Shown here one piece after another: positions 32,269-41,576 of a stretch of DNA of 64,000 nt (its first letter is position 1; each line of letters starts with the position of its first letter). This DNA is from Sophora flavescens (lineage: Eukaryota > Streptophyta > Magnoliopsida > Fabales > Fabaceae): assembly GCA_030762895.1 (NCBI GenBank), contig JAUPTC010000152.1:22470-86469 (forward strand), given 5' to 3'. A program made the translations under genes and the position numbers. The notes below the pieces were generated by a model that was given only the letters and a program-made list of their open reading frames with translations, had not been told where the DNA came from and searched no databases.

Positions 32269-32397
32269 CTACCGATGGGTGGGCACATGACCAGGGAAAT
32301 CCCTACCGTAATACCCATAATTTGGATTGTATTTTCTCGTAACTAAAACAATGGTGCAAACATGCATCAACATGATAAAGTTGATCGTGGTTGTCAT
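32269..32397 (-). CDS. Short signal-peptide ORF, copy c (42 codons)
   Basis: On the minus strand MTTTINFIMLMHVCTIVLVT is followed by RKYNPNYGYYGRDFPGHVPTHR and a stop. It has the same length as copy a. It keeps the hydrophobic core but has lost the CNA motif (YNP). The leader upstream has the same CTTGCTAGCACACTATA block as copy a. Confidence 0.35.
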   Translation of the reverse strand: MTTTINFIMLMHVCTIVLVTRKYNPNYGYYGRDFPGHVPTHR

Positions 32398-32479
32398 TGC
32401 TATCGAAAAATGTAAGACTTCACTTGCTAGCACACTATATTTTTCTTTGCTTACTTTAGGTGTATGTATAATGCATTAT

Positions 32480-32990
32480 ATTACAATGGTATATTGATTT
32501 ATTGTGACTTATGAGAGTGTAGAGACTTCACTTGCTAGCGCACTATATGAATATGACAATGGTGTATTAATTTTTTATAACTTATGAGAGTGTAGAGAAG
32601 TAAATGATAAAAATTATTTGTTACGAAATGAATACACAATTTTTAATATAAAAATCAAAATAAATCCTCATCAAACTGTGTTCAACATTTGCAAACGAAT
32701 TCGTCAAGACATCTTTCATACTAATAATCATTTCTCGAAGTAAATATAGGTTATTAAATCATATATGAAAAGTTAAAAATAAAAGTTAGTTAAATGTCTT
32801 GTGCTCACTTGTTGAGAATATCCTTACAAGAATCAAACGTGAGCAAGATTATCATTTTTGGTAACTAAAAACAACATAAAGGAGTTTTTTCTTAAATTTA
32901 AGCGAGCTAATTGGTTCATTGAGGCAGAATTCAAATTGTCACTCTACGTGACTCCTATCAAAATTTATTTAAAATTAAATAGTTCTGAAA
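32480..32990. other. AT-rich spacer with host-module fragments
   Basis: It holds a stray copy of GACTTCACTTGCTAGCGCAC (near 32524) and the CAAGAATCAAACGTG / CATTGAGGCAGAATTCAAATT pieces also found at 25810, 30965 and 61500. No gene was seen. Confidence 0.45.
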
Positions 32991-33650
32991 GAATTTTTTT
33001 TAATAACCCAAATTTTATTAAAAGCGAGCACAAAGGGTGCCCAAAGCAAATACATCAAGACCAAAAGGAAACCTTTTTTTTATAAGCACAATAAACCTAT
33101 ATAGAAATGATACTACACCTAGAAAGAAGTAGAATCAGCATTACAAAGATATCCTTCTAATTAACCCAAAACACCTTATCGTAATAGGTACAATAACCCT
33201 ATACAAAAACCTCCCCCATAAGAAAAAATCGCAAAACAAAGGAACCTCGGGAATATAGGATTAATAAAAATTAACTGAATAAAAAACAGAGTAACAAACG
33301 AAGCACAATCTTAACGAACCCGGACCGGAGCAAGAAGACGCACTCGCCGCTCAGCCACCGTCAAACATAAAACTTATGAAAAGTAGGACCACGACCCAGC
33401 CATCACGGTAGCCTCTACCTCGTTGTCCCTCGACCACCCACGCCGCATGCGAGACTCGACCACTACGCCTAGCTCATGCCAACATCACGGCTCCAACAAA
33501 TCCAAGCAGGCTCATACTCATTCCTCAATGTCAACAAAATGTGTAAGAAAGGAAGACAAGGCATTAAACAAGACAACTGAATTATATTTACAAGTCAAGC
33601 TTCAAAAAAAACAAAGATTTCATGCTAAATAGAATTATCGATTCTTGAGC
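32991..33650 (-). mobile_element. Possible poly(A)-ended retroposon, minus strand
   Basis: The plus strand starts with a T-run (about 32994-33001) followed by AACCCAAATTTTATTAAAAGC. On the minus strand this gives an AATAAA signal just before a poly(A) tail. The body (33300-33520) is GC-richer than its surroundings. No reverse-transcriptase motif and no certain target duplication were found. A processed pseudogene is equally possible. Confidence 0.3.
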
Positions 33651-33708
33651 AAGAAATTAGAAATCTCCTTAGATGGATTCAACAATGCATAATCGGTGTG
33701 AGAATGGT

Positions 33709-34041
33709 TTACAATAAGATAATCCCATAATCTTTCCAATACCACTTTGGGCAAATCCCATTAATTGCCAGGTTTCTCATCAATCGTGCATATTCACATG
33801 AATCGGCATCAATAAGAGTAGTACAGCATTGGCATAAAACTCTGTACATAGATTCTCTACTACAAATTGATAATAAGGGAATTGCATACATCCAATACAT
33901 ATCATCATTCTCAGAAATATGCATTCCATATTGAAGGTCAACTACAATGCTAGGAATAAAATTTATCATATCACTACAGGGTGTTACACATTTTCCCGTC
34001 AAAAAAAAAAAGATAAGTGAATATGCATTTAATAATAGCAA
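33709..34041 (-). CDS. Uncharacterised cysteine-rich ORF, 110 codons
   Basis: The frame starts MLLLNAYSLIFFFLTGKC with a hydrophobic segment (residues 2-15) and contains eight Cys, among them CVTPC and CQCC. The first residues come from a homopolymer tract (plus 34000-34012), so the start is doubtful and this may be an exon of a longer gene. I recognise no domain. It lies between a retroposon-like block and a foldback element. Confidence 0.25.
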   Translation of the reverse strand: MLLLNAYSLIFFFLTGKCVTPCSDMINFIPSIVVDLQYGMHISENDDMYWMYAIPLLSICSRESMYRVLCQCCTTLIDADSCEYARLMRNLAINGICPKWYWKDYGIILL

Positions 34042-34150
34042 ACTGAACTAGGAATTAAATAAAAAAAATAAAAACTGTATGGGGAATAAAATAAGATATT
34101 GTCACCAGAGTATTTCTATAAATTTCAAAAATTCAACATTTTTAGTAGTG

Positions 34151-34622
34151 AGTGTAGGAAGCAATGACCACTTTTTCAATTCTTATGACCACCATAGTAG
34201 AAGGATGATGTCCAACATGGATCAGTACCAAAATTATCTGTAGGATACACTTCAAATGTTCATCAAGGTAAACCAAAGTCTATTATTATTATTAATTTAT
34301 TATAATTCAATAATTCGTTTTTTTTTAAAAGTAATTAACAAATAGAAAGTCATTATGATGATGAAATAAGTAAAATTGGTGTTTGGTTGGAGGGAAATGG
34401 AGGAGAGGAGAGTGATTTACTTTTTTCATATTTGGTTAATTTTTTTTGGAAGGGAGAAGAGGGGAATGGAGGTGGTCAAAATCTTTCATCACCCAATTTT
34501 GGCTCTCCTCCAATATTGAAGCCTGTCCTATAGATAATCTTGGTACTGATCCATGTTGAACATCATCCTTCTAATAGGGAGGTCATAAAATTGAAGAAAA
34601 AGAAGTCATTGCTTCCTGCACT
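34151..34622. mobile_element. Foldback/MITE element with about 100-bp inverted repeats
   Basis: 34151-34250 (starting AGTGTAGGAAGCAATGACC) and 34520-34622 (reverse complement AGTGCAGGAAGCAATGAC) are about 85-90% similar by eye, including GAAGGATGATGT.CAACATGG and ATCAGTACCAA. The centre matches the remnant at 17268-17530. No coding frame and no clear target duplication. Confidence 0.75.
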
Positions 34623-34907
34623 AATAATAACTAGAGCGTCTCCAGTATTTATTTAGCTTTATCTTCCTCTGCAATTCTTTTCTATATAAGTTTTGAGAAA
34701 TTCAATTTGCTTGGGAATTGGTATATATGGCTCCATCGCTTATTACAACTACACTCATATCATCGTAACCTGATCCACCATATTCAAAGTTAACACTTGT
34801 TAGAAGTTGTTCATTTGATAGGTTTGAGTCCAGGAAAGGAGGGACTATATCTTTGATGTTCAACACAGGCAAGGAGAGAATTTACTAGAGGGACACATGA
34901 CTAGGGA
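34623..34907. other. Host module flank, left of the copia element
   Basis: The last 70 bp (TTTGATGTTCAACACAGG.., ACACATGACTAGGGAGATTC) are the missing part of the signal-peptide module that resumes at 41289, which proves the copia element is an insertion. The remainder is unremarkable. Confidence 0.55.
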
Positions 34908-34912
34908 GATTC

Positions 34913-35623
34913 TGTTGTCAAAATTTGTCTTCAATGTAGCACGAACACAGGAACGAAACAGCAACAAGTCACGAACAAATCTCAAAAGCCTGAGGCCTGT
35001 GAAAACACACTACCCTCAAGGGTTTATCTGCGTGGTGCGCAAACCCCCCAGGATACAACAGGCCCCTCCCGGCAAATAAACCGAGGTAACAGAACAGCCA
35101 AGAAAATTAATATAGATGAAGCATGCAATGTAAAACCCAGGAACTAAATAATAAAGGAGAAAAAGAATTTTTAAAAGAAGAAATGTGTGTTTCTAAAAAG
35201 TTCACGTAATGCAACTGTTATACACGACAGAAGGCAGCTTTTGTTTTCAAAATAGTAAGTTGGTCGAAGTCCACCGTTTTCCTTTTATGGTCTGATGGTC
35301 TCCTTTTAAATTGTGTATATTTAAATATACTTATAGGCCTTTGAAACTGTAGCAAAGATCCAAAAATTTTAGATCAGCTTATCCAACAACCCAACGTGCA
35401 GCAGGTCCAAAATTTTCGAAGTTGGTCAAAAAGAGTTACCAGAATTTTAGGATCAAAACAAAACAAGTAACAGATCAAATAAAATAAAATATAAAATTAT
35501 TTTCACAAAAATTAATTTGACTTAATAATAAAAACCAACCAGATTAATTTTACGCTTGTTGTGTGATAATTACACAACTAAAATAAAACATTAAACTTTT
35601 GAAATATCTCTAAATATCCAACA
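34913..35623 (-). repeat. 3' LTR of the copia element (711 bp)
   Basis: Plus strand runs from TGTTGTCAAAATTTG to ATATCCAACA. It matches 40580-41288 with scattered changes. Next to it (35624-35634) is the polypurine tract. Confidence 0.88.
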
Positions 35624-36189
35624 ATCCCCCACATATTTCAAAAGTTAAAGAAAAACATTTAAGAGATTAAAAAAAAATTTCCTGGGTTGACATCTTGGAT
35701 GTAATGCATCGGATCTGTATAGCAAGCTATGGAACCAGATCTAGATCGATAAACTTAACACACAGTGAATTGGTGTAGCAAGCTATGGAACCCAAGACAC
35801 TTGATATGTGTTAGAGGTCTATCAATCTCACTACACCCCCACAATTCTTGCTGTTACGCCGTTTTGCGCTAATAGGTCATCGTACGCCCGATATTCATGA
35901 GTGCTCTAGAGATTTCGTCATTATCTCATGCAAGCGGCCCCACTTGACACTGATATAGGTGATTTCATCAAGTGCATGCTGCAAATCATACACCACCCAT
36001 AAGGGATATGAAAATCATTAAAGCTTTACAAGCTTATCCTCTCAATAATGCAGTATCTAGCACTTTCTCAATTACACCATAGGAAAGGGATGCAAAACAA
36101 GATAAGTTTTGTGTGCTAGCAGAACAGACGAGTGACTTGTTCTTACCCATTGAACCTTCTTCATGGGAACTCCAATCACAAAGGTTGGG

Positions 36190-37071
36190 TTCCCATCACT
36201 CGTTAATTTCAATTGGCTTCATTCCCATTCCCCTCGATGTATCACATATTGATTTTCTTCCCGAGGGCTTGGTTAGAGGATCTGCCAAATTCACCTCGAC
36301 TTCACATAATCAATCGATATTATTCCATCTTTTAGCAATTGCTTTACCACATTATGTCTCAATTGTATATGTCTATTTTTGCCATTGAAGGTCTTATTTT
36401 TTGCCACGGCTATTGCCGATTGACAATCACAATGCATCGACAATCGATGGGGTTGGTTTAATTCCTAAAGGAATATTTGCCAAGAAGTTTCTCAACCACT
36501 CGGCTTCACTGCAGTCAACTCCGAGCTACGAACTCGACTCCATAGTAGATCTAGCAATTATTGTTTGTTTGGCTGATCTCTAAGTAATCGTACCACCACC
36601 AAGTGTGAATACATAACCACTAGTGGATTTTGTCTCATCCCCGAATCGGATATCCAGTTAGCATCTTTGTACCCTTCTAGTACAGTGAGAAATCCACTAT
36701 ATATAATACCATAGTTCATGGTACCTCTCAAATATCTCATGAGTCTAGCGAGTGCCTCCCAGTGATCCTGACTAGGACTTTGAGTATAGCTACTCAATCG
36801 TCCTACTGCCTATGCAATGTCAGTCAAAAAAATTCATCAAATGTAGCAAGCTCCCAAGAATTTGGGCATCTCGAGACTGATTAACAGGATCACCTTTATT
36901 TTTCTTCAAATGAGAGTTAGCATCATAAGGGGTACTCACTGGCTTTGAGTCATAGTGACCAAACTTCCTAAGAAGTTTCTCAACATAGTGTCCTTGAGAT
37001 AGCATAATGCTATCACCCTTCCTAATGATTCTAACTCCCAATATTACACTTGCTTCACCCATGTCTTTCAT
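36190..37071 (-). pseudogene. copia RT end and RNase H, broken
   Basis: The first piece (37071-36820) reads MKDMGEASVILGVRIIRKGD and TPYDANSHLKKN, the conserved tail of copia RT. The second (36797-36558) carries HWEALARLMRYLRGTMNYG and EGYKDANWISDS, the RNase H start with its Asp. The third, out of frame near 36310-36410, reads NKTFNGKNRHIQLRHNVV and LADPLTKP. At least two frameshifts separate them. RNase H would remove the RNA template, but this copy cannot. Confidence 0.8.
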
Positions 37072-37113
37072 ATCAAATTTTCTGCAAGAAAAGATTTTGT
37101 TCTAATCACTACA

Positions 37114-38256
37114 TCATCCACAAGTACCAAAGATAAGCATGTCTACATATAAGCAGATAATAACACATTCCGCATTTAATATTTTGGTGTACACACATTT
37201 ATCAACCTCAATAGGAGAAAATCCATCGTTAATCAATGTTTGATTAAATTTCTCATGCCATTGCTTTGGTGCTTGTTTTAAACCATATAAGGATTTGAGA
37301 AGTTTGCGCACTTTATTTTGTTGACCAGGAGTAACACATCCTTCAGGTTGCGTCATATAAATTTCTTCTTCCAAATCACCATTTAAGAAAGCAGTTTTCA
37401 CATCCATTTGGTGAATAACAAGTTTGTAAATTGAAGCCAAGGCTATCAAAATTCGAATTGAAGAAATCCTTGTCACGAGGAGTAAATGTATCAAAATAAT
37501 CAATATTTTCTTTTTCGTAAAACCTTTTGCCACCAATCTAGCTTTACATTTTTCAATTGAACCATCGGGAAAAAATTTCCTTTTAAAAATCCATTTGCAA
37601 CCAATAGGTTTTGCTCCCGGGGGTAAATCAACTAAAATCCAAGTGTTGCACTTCAAAATTAAATCAATTTCATTTTTAATGGCTTCTTTCCAAAAGGGGG
37701 CATCAGTTTTTGAAATAGCTTCAGAAAAACTCAAAGGATCATTTTCAACAAGGTAAGTGTAAAAATCATTTCCAAGCGAAGTCTCTTTTCTCTGTCTTTT
37801 GCTCCTTCTCAAATCCTCATATAAGTTTTCACGATTATTCTCGGAAGAAATATTTTCAATAGAATTATTTTCTATAAAAATATTTACAGATCTCAAAGGA
37901 AATATATGTTCTATAAATTCAGCATTTTTAGTCTCAACAATAGTGTTACGATCAAGTACACTACTTCTCAAAACAAGAAATCTATATGCAGCACTACGTT
38001 CAGCATATCCAATAAACATACAATCAGAAGTTTTAGAACCTATTTTCCTTTTCTTGGGCTCAGGAACCATAACCTTAGCTTGGCACCCACACACTTTCAA
38101 ATATTTCAAATTAGGCTTGTAACCTTTCCATAACTCATACGGCGTTTTACCGGTTTTCTTATGAGGTATTCTATTTTGAAAAAAACATGCAGTTAAAATA
38201 GCTTCACCCCAAAGGTTATCAGGTGTGGAAGAACTAACAAGCATAGCATTCATCAT
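37114..38256 (-). pseudogene. copia integrase C-terminus plus reverse transcriptase, 380-codon frame
   Basis: Residues 36-43 are GKTPYELW (integrase end). From about residue 186: WKEAIKNEIDLILKCNTW, CKWIFKRKFFPDGSIEKCKARLVAKGF, then HQMDVKTAFLNGDLEEEIYM, YGLKQAPKQWHEKF and CLYVDMLIFG (368-377). Two faults show it is dead. The segment between AKGF and VTRISS is read in a wrong frame (paired indels). The catalytic YVDD box reads YVDM, one Asp codon missing. The family copies RNA into DNA inside the particle. Confidence 0.88.
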
Positions 38257-38285
38257 TTCTTTTAAAGTCCTATTTTTTCTTTCAG

Positions 38286-38879
38286 CTATACCATTAGATT
38301 CGGTGAATATGGGGGAGTTACCTCATGTATTATGCCTTCCTTTTCACAAAATTCATTAAATAAAATATATTCGCCACCCCTATCAGATCTAACCCTTTTA
38401 ATTTTTCTATTTAATTGATTTTCTACTTCAGCTTTATAAAAAAGAAACATGTCAAATGCTTCATCTTTATTTCTAACCAAATAAACTTTAGCATATCTAG
38501 AAAAATCATCTATAAAGGTGACATAATATTTTTTACCTCCTCTTGTCATAGTTTGTTTTAAATCTCCTAGGTCGGTATGAATTAAATTAAGTAATTCAGT
38601 TTCACGATGCACCGGGGGACAAGCTTTCTTAGTTAATTTTGTTTCAACACATACATCACATTTACCAAGTTGATTATTACATAAAGTAATCATACCAAGA
38701 TGTTGCAATTTGTTAACATACGAAGAATTAGTATGTCCTAGTCTAGCATGCCACATATCATACGAGTCAATCAAATACGCAGAAGAAGATGCATTATTAT
38801 TAAGAATTTCAGCAACATTGAGAACAAAGAGTCCTTGGTCACAATATCCCTTCCCCACAAAGACATTATTCTTTGTCAT
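38286..38879 (-). pseudogene. copia pre-integrase and integrase core
   Basis: A 197-codon frame with the zinc-binding HHCC motif (H44, H49, C74, C77: WHARLGHT..KCDVC) and the catalytic core Asp residues D103 (HTDLGD) and D166 (SDRGGEY). The frame breaks at PPYSP, one base short, just before the SNGIAERKNRT segment that carries the catalytic Glu and is found in the next frame (38300-38257). Confidence 0.88.
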
Positions 38880-39008
38880 TACAATTTTGCAGATTCAAAC
38901 GAAACCTTAACCCCAAACTTTCCAAATAGGGCCACAGAAATTAAATTTGCCCTTATGCTAGGCACATGCAACACCTCATTAAGAGCCAGCGTCTTTCCGA
39001 TGTAAGCT

Positions 39009-39443
39009 TTAGCAATACTTTCCATTTTCGAGACCCACAGCGATTCGAGAATCACCTAGATAAACCAGTTCATCTCCATCCTCTACAGCGGTGTAAGAGG
39101 TGAAGGCATCTTTGCTTGCACAAATGTGTCTGGTAGCCCCAGAGTCTACCACCCATTTGTTGACATTGGTCACCATATTGACTTGAGAAACGACCGCAGC
39201 AATAATATCATCTCCTTCACCCTCAACCAAATTGGCCTTAGGCTTAGGAGGATTGTCGCCTCTCAATCTATGTCGGCATTGCAGTGCATGATGACCTGGC
39301 TTACCACAAACATAGCACATGCCTTTCTTTTTTGAAGTTGGGGTTAGATGCACGAGGGATATTAGAATTTCTATTATCATAATTGTGACCAGGTTTATTA
39401 TCGTACCTTTTCTTCTGAGATTGATTCCGAATGATGTTTGCAT
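39009..39443 (-). pseudogene. copia gag zinc knuckle and protease
   Basis: A perfect CCHC knuckle C43-x2-C46-x4-H51-x4-C56 (CYVCGKPGHHALQC) is followed by the aspartic protease motif WVVDSGATRHIC with catalytic D100. The first 35 residues look out of frame. The order gag-knuckle, protease, integrase is that of Ty1/copia. Confidence 0.85.
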
Positions 39444-39745
39444 AAGCGGCTAGTGCCTTTGGCCTTGTAGCACGACACTCTTTCTGTTGGTATCTTCAAT
39501 TATTATATGAGTGATCAATTCGACGAGAGAGAGTTGCTTGTGTTTGTGCTTCAGTTGTTGCCTGTAATCCTTCCATGAAGGAGGCAGCTTTTCGATTAGA
39601 AGGCTAGCTACAAACTCATCCTATAGATTGATGTTTTCTGACTTCAAATCCTCCAAGAGCTTGTGGTATTCATTGATCTGAACTTTGATGTCCTTGTCTT
39701 CAGTCAGTTCCCAATGGTAGTAATTTCTGATGACAAATTGTTGCT

Positions 39746-40139
39746 TTAGGCATCCTCAGCAGTATACTTCAATATCATTGAGTCCCATATCTCCTTTGCA
39801 CCCTTGTAGGAACAATAAACATCGAACAACTCATTAGACAATGTACTAATTATTGTGTGATGGTATACCTTATTATAATATGTCCATTCCTCAAGTTTTT
39901 TTAGAATTGGCTGATGATGGCTTGGCATCGGTTAGAGCAGACGCGACTCCATGCATGTCAAGGACAGTAGAGACACACTCCTGCCACCTTCGAAAGTTCT
40001 GGCCACCAAAGACTTCGATTTTGGAGATGTCAGGAAAAGGCTTTGCGTAATTGATGGCCGGTGGTGGCGGCGGTTGGACAACAGAAGCGCCATTGTTGCT
40101 TAGTGTTTGTTGCTCCTCGATGGTTACGTTGTCAGACAT
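39746..40139 (-). pseudogene. copia gag N-terminal part, frameshifted
   Basis: The likely start at 40139 gives MSDNVTIEEQQTLSNNGASV. FGGQNFRRWQECVSTVLDMHG follows, typical of copia gag (F-x-G-x-N-F-x-x-W). The frame shifts near 39900 into LEEWTYYNKVYHHTIISTL and AKEIWDSMILKYT. The remaining gag down to 39450 is disrupted. Confidence 0.8.
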
Positions 40140-40579
40140 AATAAACCAATGATGTGGAGAAACAACTGCTATGGAAAGAGTGACGCAGCGTTTGGGAACT
40201 TTTGATTTACAGGTGCCGAAACTGTTTTCCTCTATCACTGACTATAGTTCTGCACTAACCCACTAGGCCGCGCCAAAATGCAAGAACATTGGACTTAACG
40301 GCACAACCAAGAGGACCGTAATCGTAAAGTCCAGCCACGCCTCTGTAAATCTTAGATGAAGGAATATAAAACAAATGCCGTTCCAAAGAGTTAGCCACAA
40401 CCTGACGGATGGCACGGAAGGCTTCCTTGTTAAGTGGCGTTGATTTTAGGCTCCAGCAGCTTAATGTAACGCTGAAGAAGAAAATTAGATTTCCGAAGGT
40501 AGAGAGCGAGAATGAGCAACGTGAATGGCCGAATCACGGCGTTGGCTATTAGAGGCGATTCGCAATAAACCCTTGAGAT
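40140..40579 (-). other. copia 5' leader
   Basis: This untranslated leader lies between the 5' LTR and gag. The bases next to the LTR (minus strand ATCTCAAGGGTTTATTGCG) do not match the usual initiator-Met primer site TGGTATCAGAGC. The minus-strand TTTTGGCGCGGCCTAGTGGG near 40275-40256 is the only TGG-starting candidate, and it is far from the LTR. Confidence 0.5.
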
Positions 40580-41288
40580 TGTTGTCAAAATTTGTCTTCA
40601 GCGTAGCACGAACACGGGAACAAAACATCAACAAGTCACGAACAAATCTCAAAATCGAGGCGTGTGAAAACACACGCCTCAAGGGTTTATCCACGTGGTG
40701 CGCAAACCCCCGAGGATCCGACAGGCCCCTCCCGACAAATAAGCCGAGGTAACATAACAGCCAAGAAAATTAATATAGATGAAGCGAGGCAAAGTAAAAC
40801 CCGGGAACTAAATAATAGAGGAGAAAAAGAATTTTTAAAAGAAGAAATGTGTGTTTCTAAAAAGTTCACGTAATGCAAATCGTTATACATGACAGAAGGC
40901 ATCTTTTGTTTTCAAAAGCAGTAAGTTGGTCGAAGTCCACCATTTTCCTTTTATGGTACGATGGTCTCCTTTTAAATTGTGTATATTTAAATATACTTAT
41001 AGGCCTTTCAAACTGCAGCAAAGATCCAAAAATTTTGGATCAACTTATCCAACAACCCAACGTGCGGAGGTCCAAAATTTCGAAGTTGGTCAAAAAGAGT
41101 TACCCGAATTTTAGGATCAAAACAAAACAAGTAATGAGATCAAATAAAATAAAATATAAAATTATTTTTCACAAAAATTAATTTGACTTAATAATAAAAA
41201 CCAACCAGATTTATTTTACACTTGTTGTGTGATAATTACACAACTAAAATAAAACATTAAACTTTTGAAATATCTCTAAATATCCAAT
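40580..41288 (-). repeat. 5' LTR of the copia element (709 bp)
   Basis: It matches the LTR at 34913-35623. The plus-strand end reads TATCCAAT instead of TATCCAACA, a small terminal change next to the GATTC duplication. Confidence 0.88.
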
Positions 41289-41576
41289 GATTCTTGCCAT
41301 AAGGCACATGATTTGCCTTGCCAAATGTCATGATGTAGTTGTTGTAGCCTTGAGTCAAGCGTCGAATCCTTAAGTACTAGAATGGATGAAAAATTGGATA
41401 GCATTGAGGCTTTGTTTTTGCTTGAAACTAAAACAATGGTTTTAACATGCAACAAAATGAAAAAGTGGGTCATTGCTGTCATTACTAACTGAAAAAGTTA
41501 ATGCTATACTTGATAACACAATAATTGTTTTATTTATTTGCTTTAGGTATTTATAAAGGCGTTATTTAGTGAGAGG
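41289..41576 (-). pseudogene. Signal-peptide ORF family, copy e, interrupted by the copia element
   Basis: The minus-strand frame from 41482 reads MTAMTHFFILLHVKTIVLVSS and continues about 40 residues to the copia junction at 41288. A TATAAATACC box lies about 70 bp upstream (plus 41547-41556), as in the copy at 27351. The module end (TTATTTAGTGAGAGG) is cut by the Tekay-type element at 41577, so this copy is hit from both sides by retrotransposons. Confidence 0.45.

Larger units (their letters stand above)
34913..41288 (-). mobile_element. Ty1/copia retrotransposon, near-complete but inactive (minus strand)
   Basis: Two near-identical LTRs (40580-41288 as 5', 34913-35623 as 3') enclose gag, protease, integrase, reverse transcriptase and RNase H in the copia order on the minus strand. 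It is flanked by the target duplication GATTC (34908-34912 and 41289-41293). The polypurine tract is ATGTGGGGGAT at 35634-35624. The pol frame is broken by several frameshifts and small deletions. The insertion splits a host module related to 31739-32300. LTR similarity suggests a moderately recent insertion, although several indels and substitutions are visible. Confidence 0.92.

Noticed and set aside
33978..33986. GGTGTTACA as a further TGTAACACC-family LTR end
   Set aside because: The sequence on either side does not match any LTR block of the family, and the Cys-rich frame runs through it.
34720..34810. Minus-strand stretch reading GGSGYDDMSVVVISDG, faintly like the C-terminus of a PP2C phosphatase
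   Set aside because: Too short, without other PP2C motifs or splice sites nearby; I could not separate it from chance.
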